DNA from: Pseudomonas sp. S30
GTDB taxonomy: Bacteria; Pseudomonadota; Gammaproteobacteria; Pseudomonadales; Pseudomonadaceae
Assembly: GCF_016518545.1 (NCBI RefSeq)
Contig: NZ_JACVTO010000001.1
Span: forward strand, 496,001 to 560,000
Direction of reading: 5' to 3'
Length of the DNA stretch: 64,000 nt
Below the pieces are notes generated by a model. That model worked only from the letters and a program-made list of their open reading frames with translations, made no database searches and had not been told where the DNA came from. This document shows, piece after piece, positions 1 through 10,692 of the stretch. How positions within the stretch are numbered: position 1 is the first letter of the stretch; each line of letters starts with the position of its first letter. Position numbers and translations under genes: made by a program.

Positions 1-499
1 GGCCGTGCAGCAGGTACAGGAAATGGCCGCCCAGGGTGTCTTCCTCGCTGCTGCACTCGATGCGAACACCGTGGTGGCTGAAGCGATACCAATAGCACAT
101 CACGGCCGGGAAGACCGCGAGCAGCCGATCGGTTCTGTCGTGCTGGGCATCGAACGTCAGTTCAGGCTCCAGGGTGCCGAGCACCGAGCAGGCCGTGCGC
201 ATCACGTCCATGGGATGGGCATCGCGCGGGATACGCTCGAGCACCTCCTTGAGCGCCTGAGGCAGATCGCGAAGGCTCCTGAGCGTGCGCTTGTAGTCGT
301 CCAGCTGCGCCTGGCTCGGCAGCTCGCCATAGAGCAACAGATAGGCGACTTCTTCGAAGTCGGCAGCGGCGGCCAGGTCACGCACGTCATAACCTCGATA
401 GGTCAGGCCGGCACCGGCCTGGCCAACGGTCGACAACGCGGTCTGCCCGGCGACCTGGCCACGCAGGCCAGCGCCACTGAGTACTTTTGCTTCGGCCAT
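1..499 (-). CDS. prpC: 2-methylcitrate synthase, N-terminal part (runs off the left edge)
   Basis: This is the first 166 codons of a citrate synthase-family enzyme that condenses propionyl-CoA with oxaloacetate to 2-methylcitrate in the methylcitrate cycle. The translation opens MAEAKVLSGAGLRGQVAGQT and continues with the small-domain features typical of PrpC, such as GLTYRGYDV near residue 32 and LLYGELPS near residue 55. The start is the ATG at 497-499, preceded by a good AAGGAG site. It lies 104 bp downstream of prpB on the same strand, so it is very likely co-transcribed. The active-site histidines and aspartate are beyond the window. Placement beside prpB separates it from ordinary citrate synthase. 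Confidence 0.93.
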   Translation of the reverse strand, partial: MAEAKVLSGAGLRGQVAGQTALSTVGQAGAGLTYRGYDVRDLAAAADFEEVAYLLLYGELPSQAQLDDYKRTLRSLRDLPQALKEVLERIPRDAHPMDVMRTACSVLGTLEPELTFDAQHDRTDRLLAVFPAVMCYWYRFSHHGVRIECSSEEDTLGGHFLYLLHG

Positions 500-603
500 G
501 GGAGAATTCTCCTTTCTTGAATTTGTTATCGAGTCTTGCTGGCTGTACACGGTGTGGAGAGAGGCGCATGGCCCTTGCCGGCGCGCCAGATTACTGCTGG
601 AAA

Positions 604-1494
604 CTAGCCTTTCTTCTGTGCGAACAATGCATCGAGGCTTTGCTCGAAGGCGTGGTAGCCGATGGCATCGTAGAGTTCCATGCGCGTCTGCATGGTGTCG
701 AGCACGTGCTTCTGGGTGCCGTCTCGCCGCAGCGCGGTGTACACATTCTCCGCCGCCTTGTTCATGGCACGGAAAGCCGAGAGCGGATACAGCACCAGCG
801 AAACGTCCACCCCCGCCAGTTCCTCGGTGGTGAACAATGGCGTGGCGCCGAACTCGGTGATGTTGGCCAGGATCGGCGCCTTCACCCGATCGGCGAAGGT
901 CTTGTACATCGGCAGGTCGGTGATGGCCTCGGGGAATATCATGTCGGCACCGGCTTCCACGCACGCGGCTGCCCGGTCCAGTGCGGCCTGCAGGCCTTCG
1001 ACGGCCAGCGCATCGGTGCGGGCCATGATCACGAAGCTGTCGTCGCTGCGAGCATCGACCGCAGCCTTGATACGATCGACCATCTCCTGCTGGGAAACGA
1101 TTTCCTTGTTGGGTCGGTGTCCGCAGCGCTTGGCTCCCACCTGATCCTCGATGTGGAGGGCGCCGGCGCCCGCCTTGATCATCGAGCGCACGGTGCGCGC
1201 GACGTTGAAAGCCGAGGCACCGAAGCCGGTGTCGACATCGACCAGCAGCGGCAGGTCGCACACATCGGTGATACGGCGCACGTCGGTGAGCACATCGTCC
1301 AACCCGCTGATGCCCAGGTCAGGCAGGCCAAGGGAGCCTGCCGCGACACCACCACCCGAAAGGTAGATGGCCTTGAAGCCGGCGCGCTTGGCCAGCAGTG
1401 CATGGTTGGCATTGATCGTCCCGACCACTTGCAAAGGGTGCTCGGCGGCCACCGCGTCACGAAAACGTTGGCCGGGGGTGCTGTTCTGGGTCAT
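604..1494 (-). CDS. prpB: 2-methylisocitrate lyase
   Basis: A protein of 296 residues of the isocitrate lyase/PEP mutase superfamily that cleaves 2-methylisocitrate to pyruvate and succinate, the last step of the methylcitrate cycle. The catalytic loop motif KRCGH is present around residue 122, with the metal-binding region [10 protein letters not shown] near residue 82 and the HIEDQ motif near residue 114. Length is normal for PrpB. The ATG at 1492-1494 overlaps the stop of the upstream GntR gene (ATGA) and has a GAGGTGAG ribosome site. That coupling, and prpC downstream, define a gntR-prpB-prpC operon. Confidence 0.95.
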   Translation of the reverse strand: MTQNSTPGQRFRDAVAAEHPLQVVGTINANHALLAKRAGFKAIYLSGGGVAAGSLGLPDLGISGLDDVLTDVRRITDVCDLPLLVDVDTGFGASAFNVARTVRSMIKAGAGALHIEDQVGAKRCGHRPNKEIVSQQEMVDRIKAAVDARSDDSFVIMARTDALAVEGLQAALDRAAACVEAGADMIFPEAITDLPMYKTFADRVKAPILANITEFGATPLFTTEELAGVDVSLVLYPLSAFRAMNKAAENVYTALRRDGTQKHVLDTMQTRMELYDAIGYHAFEQSLDALFAQKKG

Positions 1495-2225
1495 GACTCA
1501 CCTCGTGGGGCGTCGTCGGCGCCGCCGTGGTTGGTAGGAATATCCTGAAAATGACGCTCGACATTGCGCTTCGATGCCGCGATATGGCGACGCATCAGCA
1601 GTTCGGCCAGTTCGCCATCTCGTTCGGCGATCGCATCGAGGATGCGGTGGTGCTCGGCGAAGGCTTGTCGGGGTCGATTGGGTGTCGCCGAGAACTGGAT
1701 ACGGTACATGCGCACCAGCTGGTACAACTCACCGCACAGCATCTTCACCAGGGTCTGGTTGCCACTGCCTTGAATGATCCGGTAATGGAAGTCGAAATCA
1801 CCTTCCTGCTGGTAGTAGCCGAGACCGGCCTGAAAGGCGGCATCGCGCTCGTGGGTGTCGAGCACCTGGCGCAGTTCGTCGATCTGCGCCTGGCTCATGC
1901 GTTCGGCGGCCAGGCGACAGGCCATGCCTTCCAGCGACTCGCGGATCTCGTACAGCTCGATCAGTTCGGCCGGCGCCAGGGACACCACCCGGGCACCGAC
2001 GTGGGGAACGCGTACCAGCAGGCGCTGCCCCTCCAGTCGATGGATGGCCTCACGCAGTGGACCACGGCTGATGCCGTAGGTGCGTGCCAGCTCAGGCTCG
2101 GAAATCTTGCTGCCCGGGGCAATGTCACCCTTGACGATCGCTGCCTGGATTCGGCGAAAGACATGCTCGGACAAGGTTTCGCTGTCGTCGATCAGCTCGT
2201 TCGCCGCAAGTGAAGCTTGATCCAT
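1491..2225 (-). CDS. GntR-family (FCD-type) regulator of the prp operon
   Basis: A 244-residue transcription factor with an N-terminal winged helix (about residues 15-80, containing [21 protein letters not shown]) and a C-terminal all-helical FCD ligand domain. It is first in the operon with prpB and prpC, so it most likely represses them until a methylcitrate-cycle intermediate is bound; that is inferred from position. An upstream in-frame TTG at 2246 would add seven residues. I prefer the ATG at 2223-2225 because an AAAGGTG site precedes it. The start codon lies inside one of two copies of a TATTGTCGACA-type palindrome, which suggests autoregulation. Similar genes are called PrpR in some pseudomonads. 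Confidence 0.88.
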   Translation of the reverse strand: MDQASLAANELIDDSETLSEHVFRRIQAAIVKGDIAPGSKISEPELARTYGISRGPLREAIHRLEGQRLLVRVPHVGARVVSLAPAELIELYEIRESLEGMACRLAAERMSQAQIDELRQVLDTHERDAAFQAGLGYYQQEGDFDFHYRIIQGSGNQTLVKMLCGELYQLVRMYRIQFSATPNRPRQAFAEHHRILDAIAERDGELAELLMRRHIAASKRNVERHFQDIPTNHGGADDAPRGES

Positions 2226-2311
2226 ATTGTCGACACCTTTAGTCAATCACTAACCGAAATTAGCCCTCATACGCGTATCAGTCAAAGAAAATCTAGTTAT
2301 TGTCGACAATA
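2225..2311 (-). promoter_or_regulatory. prp operon promoter with two palindromic operators
   Basis: Reading leftward, a sigma70-like promoter TTGACT (2285-2280), 17-bp spacer, TAATTT (2262-2257) stands between two copies of a palindrome. The upstream copy TATTGTCGACAATA (2298-2311) is a perfect 14-bp dyad. The second copy (2225-2236) keeps TATTGTCGACA and overlaps the ATG of the GntR gene. The spacer itself contains the dyad ATACGCGTAT (2269-2278). Spacing between the centres of the two TTGTCGACA copies is about 73 bp, seven helical turns, which would suit cooperative binding or looping by a GntR dimer. The operator role is inferred from symmetry and position. Confidence 0.7.
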
Positions 2312-2500
2312 TTTAAGCGACGAACTTACCGCCCCTGCCCGCGGTCTGATCGCAGCGCGCTGGCGTCAAGACGTCGGCGTGATAGAATGTCGCGCTCCCG
2401 AAGGATCACCGATAGCGTGCCTGTCATCATTTCATGCCGTTGACAGATGAACGAGGCGCTCGCGCCCTGCCCCGAACACAGACAGCACCGCGCCAGGACT

Positions 2501-3037
2501 ATGAGACCCATCTTTTCTTCTTTGTTGTTCTGTCTCGCCGCCCTGCCGGCACTCGGCCACGCGACCGAGAAAACCGTCTACGGCCTGAACGAGTACGCCC
2601 GCCTGGGCGATCTGGACCTGGAAGTGGCGGCCAAGCTGGACACCGGCGCCAAGACCGCCTCGCTCAGCGCCCGCGACATCAAGCGTTTCAAGCGCAACGG
2701 TGAAAGCTGGGTGCGCTTCTACCTGGCGATCGATGCCGCGCACAAACACCCCATCGAGCGGCCCCTGGCGCGCGTCAGCAAGATCAAGCGACGCGCCGGC
2801 GACTACGACCCCGAGCAGGGCAAGGCCTACACCCACCGCCCGGTGATCGAACTGAACATCTGCATGGGCCAGGCCCAGCGCACCATCGAAGTCAACCTCA
2901 CCGACCGCAGCGCGTTCCAGTTCCCGCTGCTGATCGGCTCCGAGGCACTCAAGCATTTCGACGCGCTGGTCGACCCAAGCCTCAAATACGCGGCCGGCAA
3001 ACCTGCCTGCGCCACCGAAGCTCCCAAAGTAGAGTAA
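2501..3037 (+). CDS. Retropepsin-like/putative ATP-dependent zinc protease family protein, exported
   Basis: A 178-residue protein of the Zn_protease family (PF05618, also described as retropepsin-like aspartic peptidases). It opens with a Sec signal peptide (MRPIFSSLLFCLAALPALGHA) and carries the family signature AAKLDTGAKTASLSA at about residues 44-58, where the DTGA triad is the presumed catalytic aspartate. The start at 2501 is chosen over an in-frame ATG at 2447 because only it gives a proper signal peptide and an AGGA site just upstream. It is four bases from a membrane protein and then an ATP-grasp ligase, a conserved trio in Pseudomonas. I recall rloA/B/C names for such trios and a link to osmotic stress, but I am not certain of them. 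Confidence 0.85.
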   Translation: MRPIFSSLLFCLAALPALGHATEKTVYGLNEYARLGDLDLEVAAKLDTGAKTASLSARDIKRFKRNGESWVRFYLAIDAAHKHPIERPLARVSKIKRRAGDYDPEQGKAYTHRPVIELNICMGQAQRTIEVNLTDRSAFQFPLLIGSEALKHFDALVDPSLKYAAGKPACATEAPKVE

Positions 3038-3041
3038 CTCC

Positions 3042-4577
3042 ATGCGCTCTCTGACCCTGCACCTGAAAGTCCTGATCACCATCCTGGTGCTACTGGGCGT
3101 CACGGTCACCTGCTATCAGATCTTCGTCCTCGGCATCCCGGTGACCGAAGACGAGACCGACGATCTGTGGAACATCGACGCCAAGGTCGAGTTCGTCGCC
3201 AGCCCCAAGGATCCGGTCAAGATCCAGATGTACGTGCCGCCGCTCAACCGCGACTACGTCAGCCTCAACGAGAGCTTCATCTCCAACAACTACGGCGTGA
3301 GCGTCAACCGCGCCGACGGCAACCGCAAGGTGACCTGGTCGGCGCGACGCGCCAGTGGCAACCAGACCCTCTACTATCGGCTGGTCCTGACCAAGCGCTA
3401 CAGCACCGAGAAGGCCAAGATCAAGGGCCCCACCTTCCGCGACAGCCTGGCCGTCGAAGGCCCCGAGAAGATCGCCGCCGAGGCACTGATGGCGCCCATC
3501 CGCCAGCACTCGGCCGACGTCGAGACCTTCGTCAGCGAAACCATCAAGCGGGTGAACAACGCCAACGACGACAATGCCAAGCTGCTACTGGCGGGCGACA
3601 ACTCGCCGTTGAAAAAGGCCCAGGTCATCGACCTGCTGCTGTCCATCGCCCATGTGCCGATGGAAAAGGTGCACACCGTGCGCCTGGTCGCCGATACGCC
3701 ACAGAGCCCGGAACTGTGGCTACGCAGTTTCAACGGCAACGACTGGCTGTACTTCAACCCAGAAACCGGCGAACAGGGCCTGCCCGCCGACCGTTTGCTG
3801 TGGTGGACCGGGGACGACAACCTGATCGCCGTCGAGGGTGGCAAGAAGGCTGCCGTCACCTTCAGCATGAACAACAGCGAGATGAACGCGATCCGCCTGG
3901 CCAAGCTGACCGACGAGAACACCGACGCCGACTTTCTCGAATATTCGCTCTACGGCCTGCCGCTGCAGACCCAGCAGACCTTCATGATCATGGTCATGAT
4001 CCCGATCGGCGTGCTGGTGATCCTGGTGTTGCGCAACCTTATCGGCATCCAGACCCTGGGCACCTTCACGCCGGTGCTGATCGCCCTGGCCTTCCGCGAG
4101 ACGCAGCTGGGCTTCGGCATCGTGCTGTTCACGGTGATCACGGCGCTGGGCCTGTCACTGCGCTCCTACCTCGAGCACCTCAAGCTGCAGATGCTGCCAC
4201 GCCTGTCGGTGGTGCTGACCTTCGTCGTGGTGCTGATCGCCGCGATCAGCCTGTTCAGTCACAAGCTGGGCCTGGAGCGCGGTTTGTCGGTCGCGCTGTT
4301 CCCGATGGTGATCCTGACCATGACCATCGAACGCCTGTCGATCACCTGGGAAGAGCGCGGCGGTGGCCACGCCATGAAAGTCGCCATCGGCACCCTGTTC
4401 GCCGCCTCGCTGGCGCACCTGCTGATGACCGTGCCGGAAGCGGTGTACTTCGTCTTCACCTTCCCGGCCGTGCTGCTGATTCTGGTGGGCTTCATGCTGG
4501 CGATGGGTCGCTACCGTGGCTACCGCCTGACCGAGCTGATTCGCTTCAAGGCATTCCTGAAGAAGGCTGACGCCTGA
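3042..4577 (+). CDS. Membrane protein with inactive transglutaminase domain and C-terminal multi-pass domain
   Basis: A protein of 511 residues. One N-terminal membrane segment (about residues 8-30) is followed by a large exported domain (about 40-290) of the inactive transglutaminase type, and then by roughly seven hydrophobic helices from about residue 308 (LQTQQTFMIMVMIPIGVLVILVL onward). It probably acts in the inner membrane as a sensor or scaffold partner of the protease encoded just upstream and of the ligase encoded just downstream, with which it overlaps by one base (TGATG). The three genes form one transcription unit. The biochemical role is not known to me. Confidence 0.85.
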   Translation: MRSLTLHLKVLITILVLLGVTVTCYQIFVLGIPVTEDETDDLWNIDAKVEFVASPKDPVKIQMYVPPLNRDYVSLNESFISNNYGVSVNRADGNRKVTWSARRASGNQTLYYRLVLTKRYSTEKAKIKGPTFRDSLAVEGPEKIAAEALMAPIRQHSADVETFVSETIKRVNNANDDNAKLLLAGDNSPLKKAQVIDLLLSIAHVPMEKVHTVRLVADTPQSPELWLRSFNGNDWLYFNPETGEQGLPADRLLWWTGDDNLIAVEGGKKAAVTFSMNNSEMNAIRLAKLTDENTDADFLEYSLYGLPLQTQQTFMIMVMIPIGVLVILVLRNLIGIQTLGTFTPVLIALAFRETQLGFGIVLFTVITALGLSLRSYLEHLKLQMLPRLSVVLTFVVVLIAAISLFSHKLGLERGLSVALFPMVILTMTIERLSITWEERGGGHAMKVAIGTLFAASLAHLLMTVPEAVYFVFTFPAVLLILVGFMLAMGRYRGYRLTELIRFKAFLKKADA

Positions 4578-5557
4578 TGTTCGGACTGATCAAGACCTGG
4601 AAGGCCCTGGAGGCCCGCGGCATCATGGGCATCAACCGGCGCAACGCCGACTACGTGCTCAAGTACAACAAGCGCCACCTGTACCCGATCGTCGATGACA
4701 AGATCATCACCAAGGAACGGGCACTGGCGGCGGGCATTCATGTGCCGGAAATGTACGGCATCATCGAAACCGAAAAGGGCATCGACAAGCTCGATCAGAT
4801 CATCGGCGGTCGTAGCGATTTCGTCATCAAGCCAGCCCAGGGTGCCGGCGGTGACGGGATCCTGGTGGTCGCCGATCGTTTCGAGGACCGCTACCGCACG
4901 GTCTCCGGCAAGATCATCAGCCATGAGGAGATCGAGCATCAGATCTCCAGCATTCTCACCGGACTCTATTCGCTTGGGGGGCACCGGGACCGGGCGCTGA
5001 TCGAGTACCGGGTCACCCCGGACCAGATCTTCAAGAGCATCAGCTACGAAGGCGTCCCGGACATCCGCATCATCGTGCTGATGGGGTATCCGGTCATGGC
5101 CATGCTGCGTTTGCCCACCCGGCAATCCGGCGGCAAGGCCAACCTGCACCAGGGCGCGATCGGCGTGGGCGTCGACCTCGCCACAGGCGTTACCCTGCGC
5201 GGCACCTGGCTGAACCGCATCATCAGCAAGCACCCCGACACCACCAATTCGGTGGACGGGGTGCAGTTGCCGAACTGGGATGGCTTCATGAAGCTGGCCG
5301 CCAGCTGCTACGAGCTGTGCGGCCTGGGCTACATCGGCGTGGACATGGTGCTGGACCAGGAAAAAGGCCCGCTGATCCTGGAACTCAATGCGCGACCCGG
5401 CCTGAACATCCAGATCGCCAACGACTGCGGGCTGACCCAGCGCACCCATGCCATCGAGGCCCACATCGAAGCGCTGGCCAAGGACGGCGTCAGCGAGGAT
5501 GCCGATACCCGGGTGAAGGTCGCTCAGGGCCTGTTCGGGCACGTCCTTCAGCAGTAG
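4577..5557 (+). CDS. RimK-like ATP-grasp (alpha-L-glutamate ligase-like) protein
   Basis: A 326-residue cytoplasmic ATP-grasp protein. Visible elements are the ATP-binding stretch FVIKPAQGAGGDGI near residue 85 and the metal-binding end of the fold, GYIGVDMVLDQEKGPLILELNARPGLNIQ near residue 250. Members of this family join an amino acid to a peptide or protein carboxylate using ATP. The partner substrate here is unknown. It overlaps the upstream membrane-protein gene by one base, so translation is coupled. The combination of a retropepsin-like protease, a transglutaminase-fold membrane protein and a ligase suggests addition and removal of a modification on a protein or peptide target, which is an inference. 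Confidence 0.85.
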   Translation: MFGLIKTWKALEARGIMGINRRNADYVLKYNKRHLYPIVDDKIITKERALAAGIHVPEMYGIIETEKGIDKLDQIIGGRSDFVIKPAQGAGGDGILVVADRFEDRYRTVSGKIISHEEIEHQISSILTGLYSLGGHRDRALIEYRVTPDQIFKSISYEGVPDIRIIVLMGYPVMAMLRLPTRQSGGKANLHQGAIGVGVDLATGVTLRGTWLNRIISKHPDTTNSVDGVQLPNWDGFMKLAASCYELCGLGYIGVDMVLDQEKGPLILELNARPGLNIQIANDCGLTQRTHAIEAHIEALAKDGVSEDADTRVKVAQGLFGHVLQQ

Positions 5558-5674
5558 CGCGGCAACGCCGGCGGCTCGGTGCCAGCCCCTGATCGCAAGG
5601 CCATGCGCTGCGACAGAGCCTAGGCACTCGCCCGCCTGCGGCCTACAATTGCCTCCTCGTCTTCAGCGCTGCCC

Positions 5675-7024
5675 ATGCCGATGCCCACCTGTACGCTTCA
5701 CGCCCTGCCCTATCAGCCCGATCCCGGTCACTATTTCCATCGCCTGCGCCAGGCACCTGGCGCCATTCTGCTCGACAGCGCCCGGCCAGTGGCCGAGCGA
5801 GGGCGGTTCGATCTGTTCAGCGCCTGGCCGGTTCAGCAGCTCCAGCCAGGCGCGGGTGAGCGCGGTGAGGCGTTTCTCGCGCGGCTGCGCCAGGCCCTGG
5901 CCGAGCTGGGCGAGGCGACGCTGCCCGAAGGCAGCGAGCTGCCCTTCGCCGGCGGCCTGATCGGCTACCTGAGCTACGACTTCGGCCGCCGGCTCGAACA
6001 CCTGCCCGAAGAGGCCACCGACGATATCGGCCTGGCCGATGCCCAGTTGGGCCTGTATGCCTGGGCCTTCAGCTCGGACCACCGGCTGCGTACGTCACAG
6101 CTGATCTTCCATCCAGCCCTGCCCGAGGCCGAACGTCGCCGTCTGATCGACCTGTTCGAAGGCGATCACGCGCCCTCGGTCGGTCCTTTCAAGCTGCTGG
6201 CGCCGATGCGCGGCGATCTTCTGCCCGAGCAATACCGCGCGGCTTTCGATCAGGTCCAGCACTATATCCAGGCGGGCGATTGCTATCAAATCAACCTGAC
6301 CCAACGGTTTCGCGCACCCTGCCTGGGCGACCCCTGGCAGGCGTACAGAGCGCTGCGCCGGGCTTGCCCGACGCCCTTTTCGGGGTTTCAGCAGCTCACC
6401 GACGACAGCGCACTGCTGAGCTTCTCACCCGAGCGATTCATTCGCGTCAGCCAGGCCGAGGTAGAGACGCGCCCGATCAAGGGTACCCGGCCACGCGCCG
6501 CTGATCCGCTCGAGGACCAACGCAATGCCAGCGAGTTGCTGGCGAGTCCCAAGGATCGCTCGGAAAACCTGATGATCGTCGACCTGCTGCGCAACGACAT
6601 CGGACGCACCTGCGAAATCGGGTCGGTGAAGGTGCCCGAGTTGTTCAGCCTGGAAAGCTACCCCAACGTCCACCACCTGGTGAGCAGCGTGACCGGTCGC
6701 CTGGCCAGTGGCAGGGATGCGCTGGACCTCATCGGCGGGAGTTTTCCGGGCGGGTCGATCACCGGCGCGCCGAAGATTCGTGCGATGCAGATCATTGACG
6801 AGCTCGAACCTACCCGCCGGACGCTGTACTGTGGGTCGCTGCTGTACCTCGACGTGCGCGGCGAAATGGACAGCTCCATCGCCATTCGTAGCGTGCTGAT
6901 CAAGACTGGCCAGGCCTTTTGCTGGGGCGGTGGCGCAGTGGTTGCCGATTCGTCCTGGACCTCGGAGTACGAGGAATCCGTGGCCAAGGTTCGGGTATTG
7001 ATGCAGACGCTGCAGGATATGTGA
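5675..7024 (+). CDS. pabB: Aminodeoxychorismate synthase component I
   Basis: A 449-residue chorismate-binding enzyme that, with the glutaminase PabA, makes 4-amino-4-deoxychorismate for folate synthesis. The N-terminal domain (about 10-150) includes [13 protein letters not shown]. The C-terminal domain carries the PabB-type PIKGTRPR motif near residue 270 (the lysine forms the covalent intermediate), DLLRNDIGR near 305 and [10 protein letters not shown] near 355. The presence of PIKGT, rather than the PIAGT form, argues for PabB rather than anthranilate synthase TrpE. A TACAAT hexamer at 5644-5649 could be the -10 element. A second ATG two codons downstream is an alternative start. Confidence 0.93.
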   Translation: MPMPTCTLHALPYQPDPGHYFHRLRQAPGAILLDSARPVAERGRFDLFSAWPVQQLQPGAGERGEAFLARLRQALAELGEATLPEGSELPFAGGLIGYLSYDFGRRLEHLPEEATDDIGLADAQLGLYAWAFSSDHRLRTSQLIFHPALPEAERRRLIDLFEGDHAPSVGPFKLLAPMRGDLLPEQYRAAFDQVQHYIQAGDCYQINLTQRFRAPCLGDPWQAYRALRRACPTPFSGFQQLTDDSALLSFSPERFIRVSQAEVETRPIKGTRPRAADPLEDQRNASELLASPKDRSENLMIVDLLRNDIGRTCEIGSVKVPELFSLESYPNVHHLVSSVTGRLASGRDALDLIGGSFPGGSITGAPKIRAMQIIDELEPTRRTLYCGSLLYLDVRGEMDSSIAIRSVLIKTGQAFCWGGGAVVADSSWTSEYEESVAKVRVLMQTLQDM

Positions 7025-7127
7025 CGACGCCGCTGCTGACCGATGCGAAGCCGTCTGCCGCGCCATTTTTTGTTACCATTGCCGGACTACGAGCGCACAG
7101 CGCCATACCCATGATGGAAACCGCCTG

Positions 7128-7862
7128 ATGAGCCAACCCTTCGACGTCGCTGCATTGGCCGCGACCTACGCCAGCAAGTCCCCGCAGGACATCCTCAAGC
7201 TCGCCTTCGAGCACTTCGGTGACGACCTGTGGATCTCCTTCAGTGGGGCCGAGGACGTGGTGCTGGTGGACATGGCCTGGAAGCTGAACAAGCAGCTCAA
7301 GGTCTTCAGTCTCGACACCGGTCGCCTGCATCCGGAAACCTACCGTTTCATCGAGCAGGTGCGCGAGCAGTATGCGCTGCCAATCGAAATCCTCAGCCCC
7401 GACCGCGCCAAGCTCGACCCGTTCGTCAACGACAAGGGACTGTTCAGTTTCTACAAGGATGGTCACGCAGAATGCTGCGGCATCCGCAAGATCGAACCGC
7501 TTCGGCGCAAGCTGGCGGGCGTCAGCGCCTGGGCCACCGGTCAGCGACGCGATCAGAGTCCGGGGACCCGCAGTCAGGTGGCGGCCCTGGAAATCGACAC
7601 GGCATTCTCGACCGCCGAGCGCACCCTGTACAAATTCAACCCCTTGGCACAGATGTCCAGCGAGGAAGTCTGGGGCTACATCCGCATGCTCGAGCTGCCC
7701 TACAACAGCCTCCACGAGCGCGGTTTCATCAGCATCGGCTGCGAGCCCTGCACCCGTCCTGTCCTGCCCAACCAGCATGAGCGCGAAGGCCGCTGGTGGT
7801 GGGAAGAGTCGACTCAGAAAGAATGTGGCCTGCACGCTGGCAACTTGATCAGCAAGGCCTGA
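7128..7862 (+). CDS. cysH: Assimilatory adenylylsulfate (APS) reductase
   Basis: A 244-residue thiol-dependent reductase that converts activated sulfate to sulfite in cysteine synthesis. It has the PP-loop-like [10 protein letters not shown] near residue 38, the cysteine pairs CCGIRK near residue 119 and GCEPC near residue 205, and the catalytic C-terminal ECGLH. The two cysteine pairs ligate a [4Fe-4S] cluster, the mark of APS reductases as opposed to the enterobacterial PAPS enzyme, which lacks them. It faces the cysB regulator gene tail to tail, as in other pseudomonads. The start follows a GGAAA site. Confidence 0.95.
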   Translation: MSQPFDVAALAATYASKSPQDILKLAFEHFGDDLWISFSGAEDVVLVDMAWKLNKQLKVFSLDTGRLHPETYRFIEQVREQYALPIEILSPDRAKLDPFVNDKGLFSFYKDGHAECCGIRKIEPLRRKLAGVSAWATGQRRDQSPGTRSQVAALEIDTAFSTAERTLYKFNPLAQMSSEEVWGYIRMLELPYNSLHERGFISIGCEPCTRPVLPNQHEREGRWWWEESTQKECGLHAGNLISKA

Positions 7863-7964
7863 CGACCAGCACTCATTCCCAACGGCTAGCGGCGAGAAAG
7901 AGCAGAACGCGCACGCCCTGCCCTGTTCTTGCGGCTTCCGGCCCGGGCACCGTGAATGCCATCG

Positions 7965-9045
<1,081 letters not shown>

Positions 9046-9066
9046 GGAAATAACCTACCGTCTATT

Positions 9067-9564
9067 TCAGCTTTTCCTACGACCTAAGTGCTGAGCCAAT
9101 GGCACCATGTAAACCGGCACCGGCGACAGTTGCAGCAGGCGCATGGCGGTCCGACCCACCGGCACATCGACGCCCGCCCCCTCGGCGTGGCTGCCGAAAA
9201 TCAGCAGATCCACGGCCAGACGCTGGGCCTGCTCGAGAATGACCTGGGACGGGTCACCCTGGCGCACACGCACTGCCTTGATGACTGCCAGATCGGCATC
9301 TTCGCCGAGGTCATCGCGGAAGTTCTCCAGCATCCGCTGCTCGATGTTCGCCATCACCGTGCCGACACCCTGGGCATGCAGCCGCTCCAGGGTCTGCTCG
9401 TCCAGGTAGCTCTGCAGCAGTGACTCGGCGAACTGCCCCATCGGCTCGACTGCATGGATGACGTACAGCTGCGCGTGAAACGTTCGAGCCAGGGCCAAGG
9501 CATGCTGCATGACGAAAGGCGCGTAGACGCCAAGATCGGTGGCATACAGCATGGATCGGATCAT
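9067..9564 (-). CDS. Universal stress protein (UspA family)
   Basis: A small cytoplasmic protein of 165 residues with a single Usp domain. It begins MIRSMLYATDLGVYAPFVMQHALALAR and ends with the nucleotide-binding pattern IFGSHAEGAGVDVPVGRTAMRLLQLSPVPVYMVP (about residues 125-158), an approximation of the G-2x-G-9x-G(S/T) loop of ATP-binding members. A GAGGAGG ribosome site precedes the ATG. It sits between the PanE-type reductase gene and cysB on the same strand, the arrangement I recall for other Pseudomonas. Its specific stress role is unknown. Confidence 0.9.
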   Translation of the reverse strand: MIRSMLYATDLGVYAPFVMQHALALARTFHAQLYVIHAVEPMGQFAESLLQSYLDEQTLERLHAQGVGTVMANIEQRMLENFRDDLGEDADLAVIKAVRVRQGDPSQVILEQAQRLAVDLLIFGSHAEGAGVDVPVGRTAMRLLQLSPVPVYMVPLAQHLGRRKS

Positions 9565-9657
9565 ACGGCCTCCTCGACTGCCCGGGGCGGAGCAAGATTC
9601 AGCTTAGCAGCGCCTCGCCGTGACGCCTCGCCTTCGTCAGAATGCGACGCGGATCGA

Positions 9658-10605
9658 TCATTGCAGGCGATTGCGCTGGTCGATGAACAGCAATGCCTGG
9701 TACAGCGCTTCGATTTTCGGCAAGTGGCAACCCGCTCGCTGCGCCCGGGCCAGCGGCTCGGCATAGATCGCCTGCAACTCCAGGGGCCGACGGTGGACAT
9801 GGTCGTGGTGCATACTGGGCCAGTAGTCGGGCATCTGGTCGGTGACGCGCAACAGATGATCGGCGCAATCGGCTGGCAGCACCAGGCCACAGGCTTGCGC
9901 GCCGAGGATCACCTCGTCCATCAAGTCGCGAATCAGCGCACGGCTGGCGGGATCCTTCATCAGCGCACGCGTGCTGGCCTGCAACAGGACCGAGAGCCCG
10001 TTGTACGGCACGTTCCAGACCAGTTTCTGCCAACGCGCCTGCGCGACATCCTCCATGGGCTGCGAGTCGATGCCTGCCGCATTGAACAGCGCGGCCCCCT
10101 CGGCGGCGATCACCTGTGCAGCGCTGCCCGGCGGACCACTGTGGTAACCCAGGTTGATCAAGCCCAGCGCTTGATGGCGGATCACCCCCGGTGCTTGCCG
10201 ATTGACGCAGATGAAACATAGCCCGCCCAGCAGGTGCAGGTCGTCGCGCAGCGCCAGACGCAGCTGCTCTTCGACCCCCAGGCCGTTCTGCAGCAGTACC
10301 ACCCGCGCACCCGGCGCGGCCGCCTGGCGTATCAGGGGCGCCAGCTCGGTGTTGTGGGTCGCCTTGGTGCCGATCAGCAACCAGTCGCACGGCGGCATGT
10401 CGCTGATACAGGCATAAGCCCTGACCTGCTGGTGAAGCAGGCCATGCACGGCGCTTTCGATGCGCAGCCCATGATCACGCACCGCCTCGTATTCGCTTCG
10501 CAGCAGAAAATGCACCTCGAACCCGGCACGAGCCAGCATCGATCCGTAGAAGCCACCGATTGCACCGCTGCCGATGACGCCGATGCGTGTAGCGCGGGAA
10601 ACCAT
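9658..10605 (-). CDS. 2-dehydropantoate 2-reductase family protein
   Basis: A 315-residue ketopantoate reductase-type enzyme that would reduce 2-dehydropantoate to pantoate with NADPH in coenzyme A synthesis. The Rossmann motif is at the very start (RIGVIGSGAIGGFYGSMLARAG), followed by the KATHNTELAPLI segment and the C-terminal ApbA domain. The start at 10605 follows AGGAGA and puts the nucleotide motif eight residues in. An in-frame ATG 74 codons upstream is rejected, as the extension is unlike the family. Pseudomonads usually carry several paralogues, so it may not be the main PanE. Confidence 0.85.
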   Translation of the reverse strand: MVSRATRIGVIGSGAIGGFYGSMLARAGFEVHFLLRSEYEAVRDHGLRIESAVHGLLHQQVRAYACISDMPPCDWLLIGTKATHNTELAPLIRQAAAPGARVVLLQNGLGVEEQLRLALRDDLHLLGGLCFICVNRQAPGVIRHQALGLINLGYHSGPPGSAAQVIAAEGAALFNAAGIDSQPMEDVAQARWQKLVWNVPYNGLSVLLQASTRALMKDPASRALIRDLMDEVILGAQACGLVLPADCADHLLRVTDQMPDYWPSMHHDHVHRRPLELQAIYAEPLARAQRAGCHLPKIEALYQALLFIDQRNRLQ

Positions 10606-10692
10606 CTCGCTCTCCTGTGTGAAATGACGCCTGGTCGCGATAGCGGTAAAGCGCTGACCCTTTGCATCCATACAACTATACCCTGGGCTTGC

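Noticed and set aside
7128..7862. CysH as a PAPS reductase of the enterobacterial type
   Set aside because: Both cluster-binding cysteine pairs are present, which points to APS reductase.
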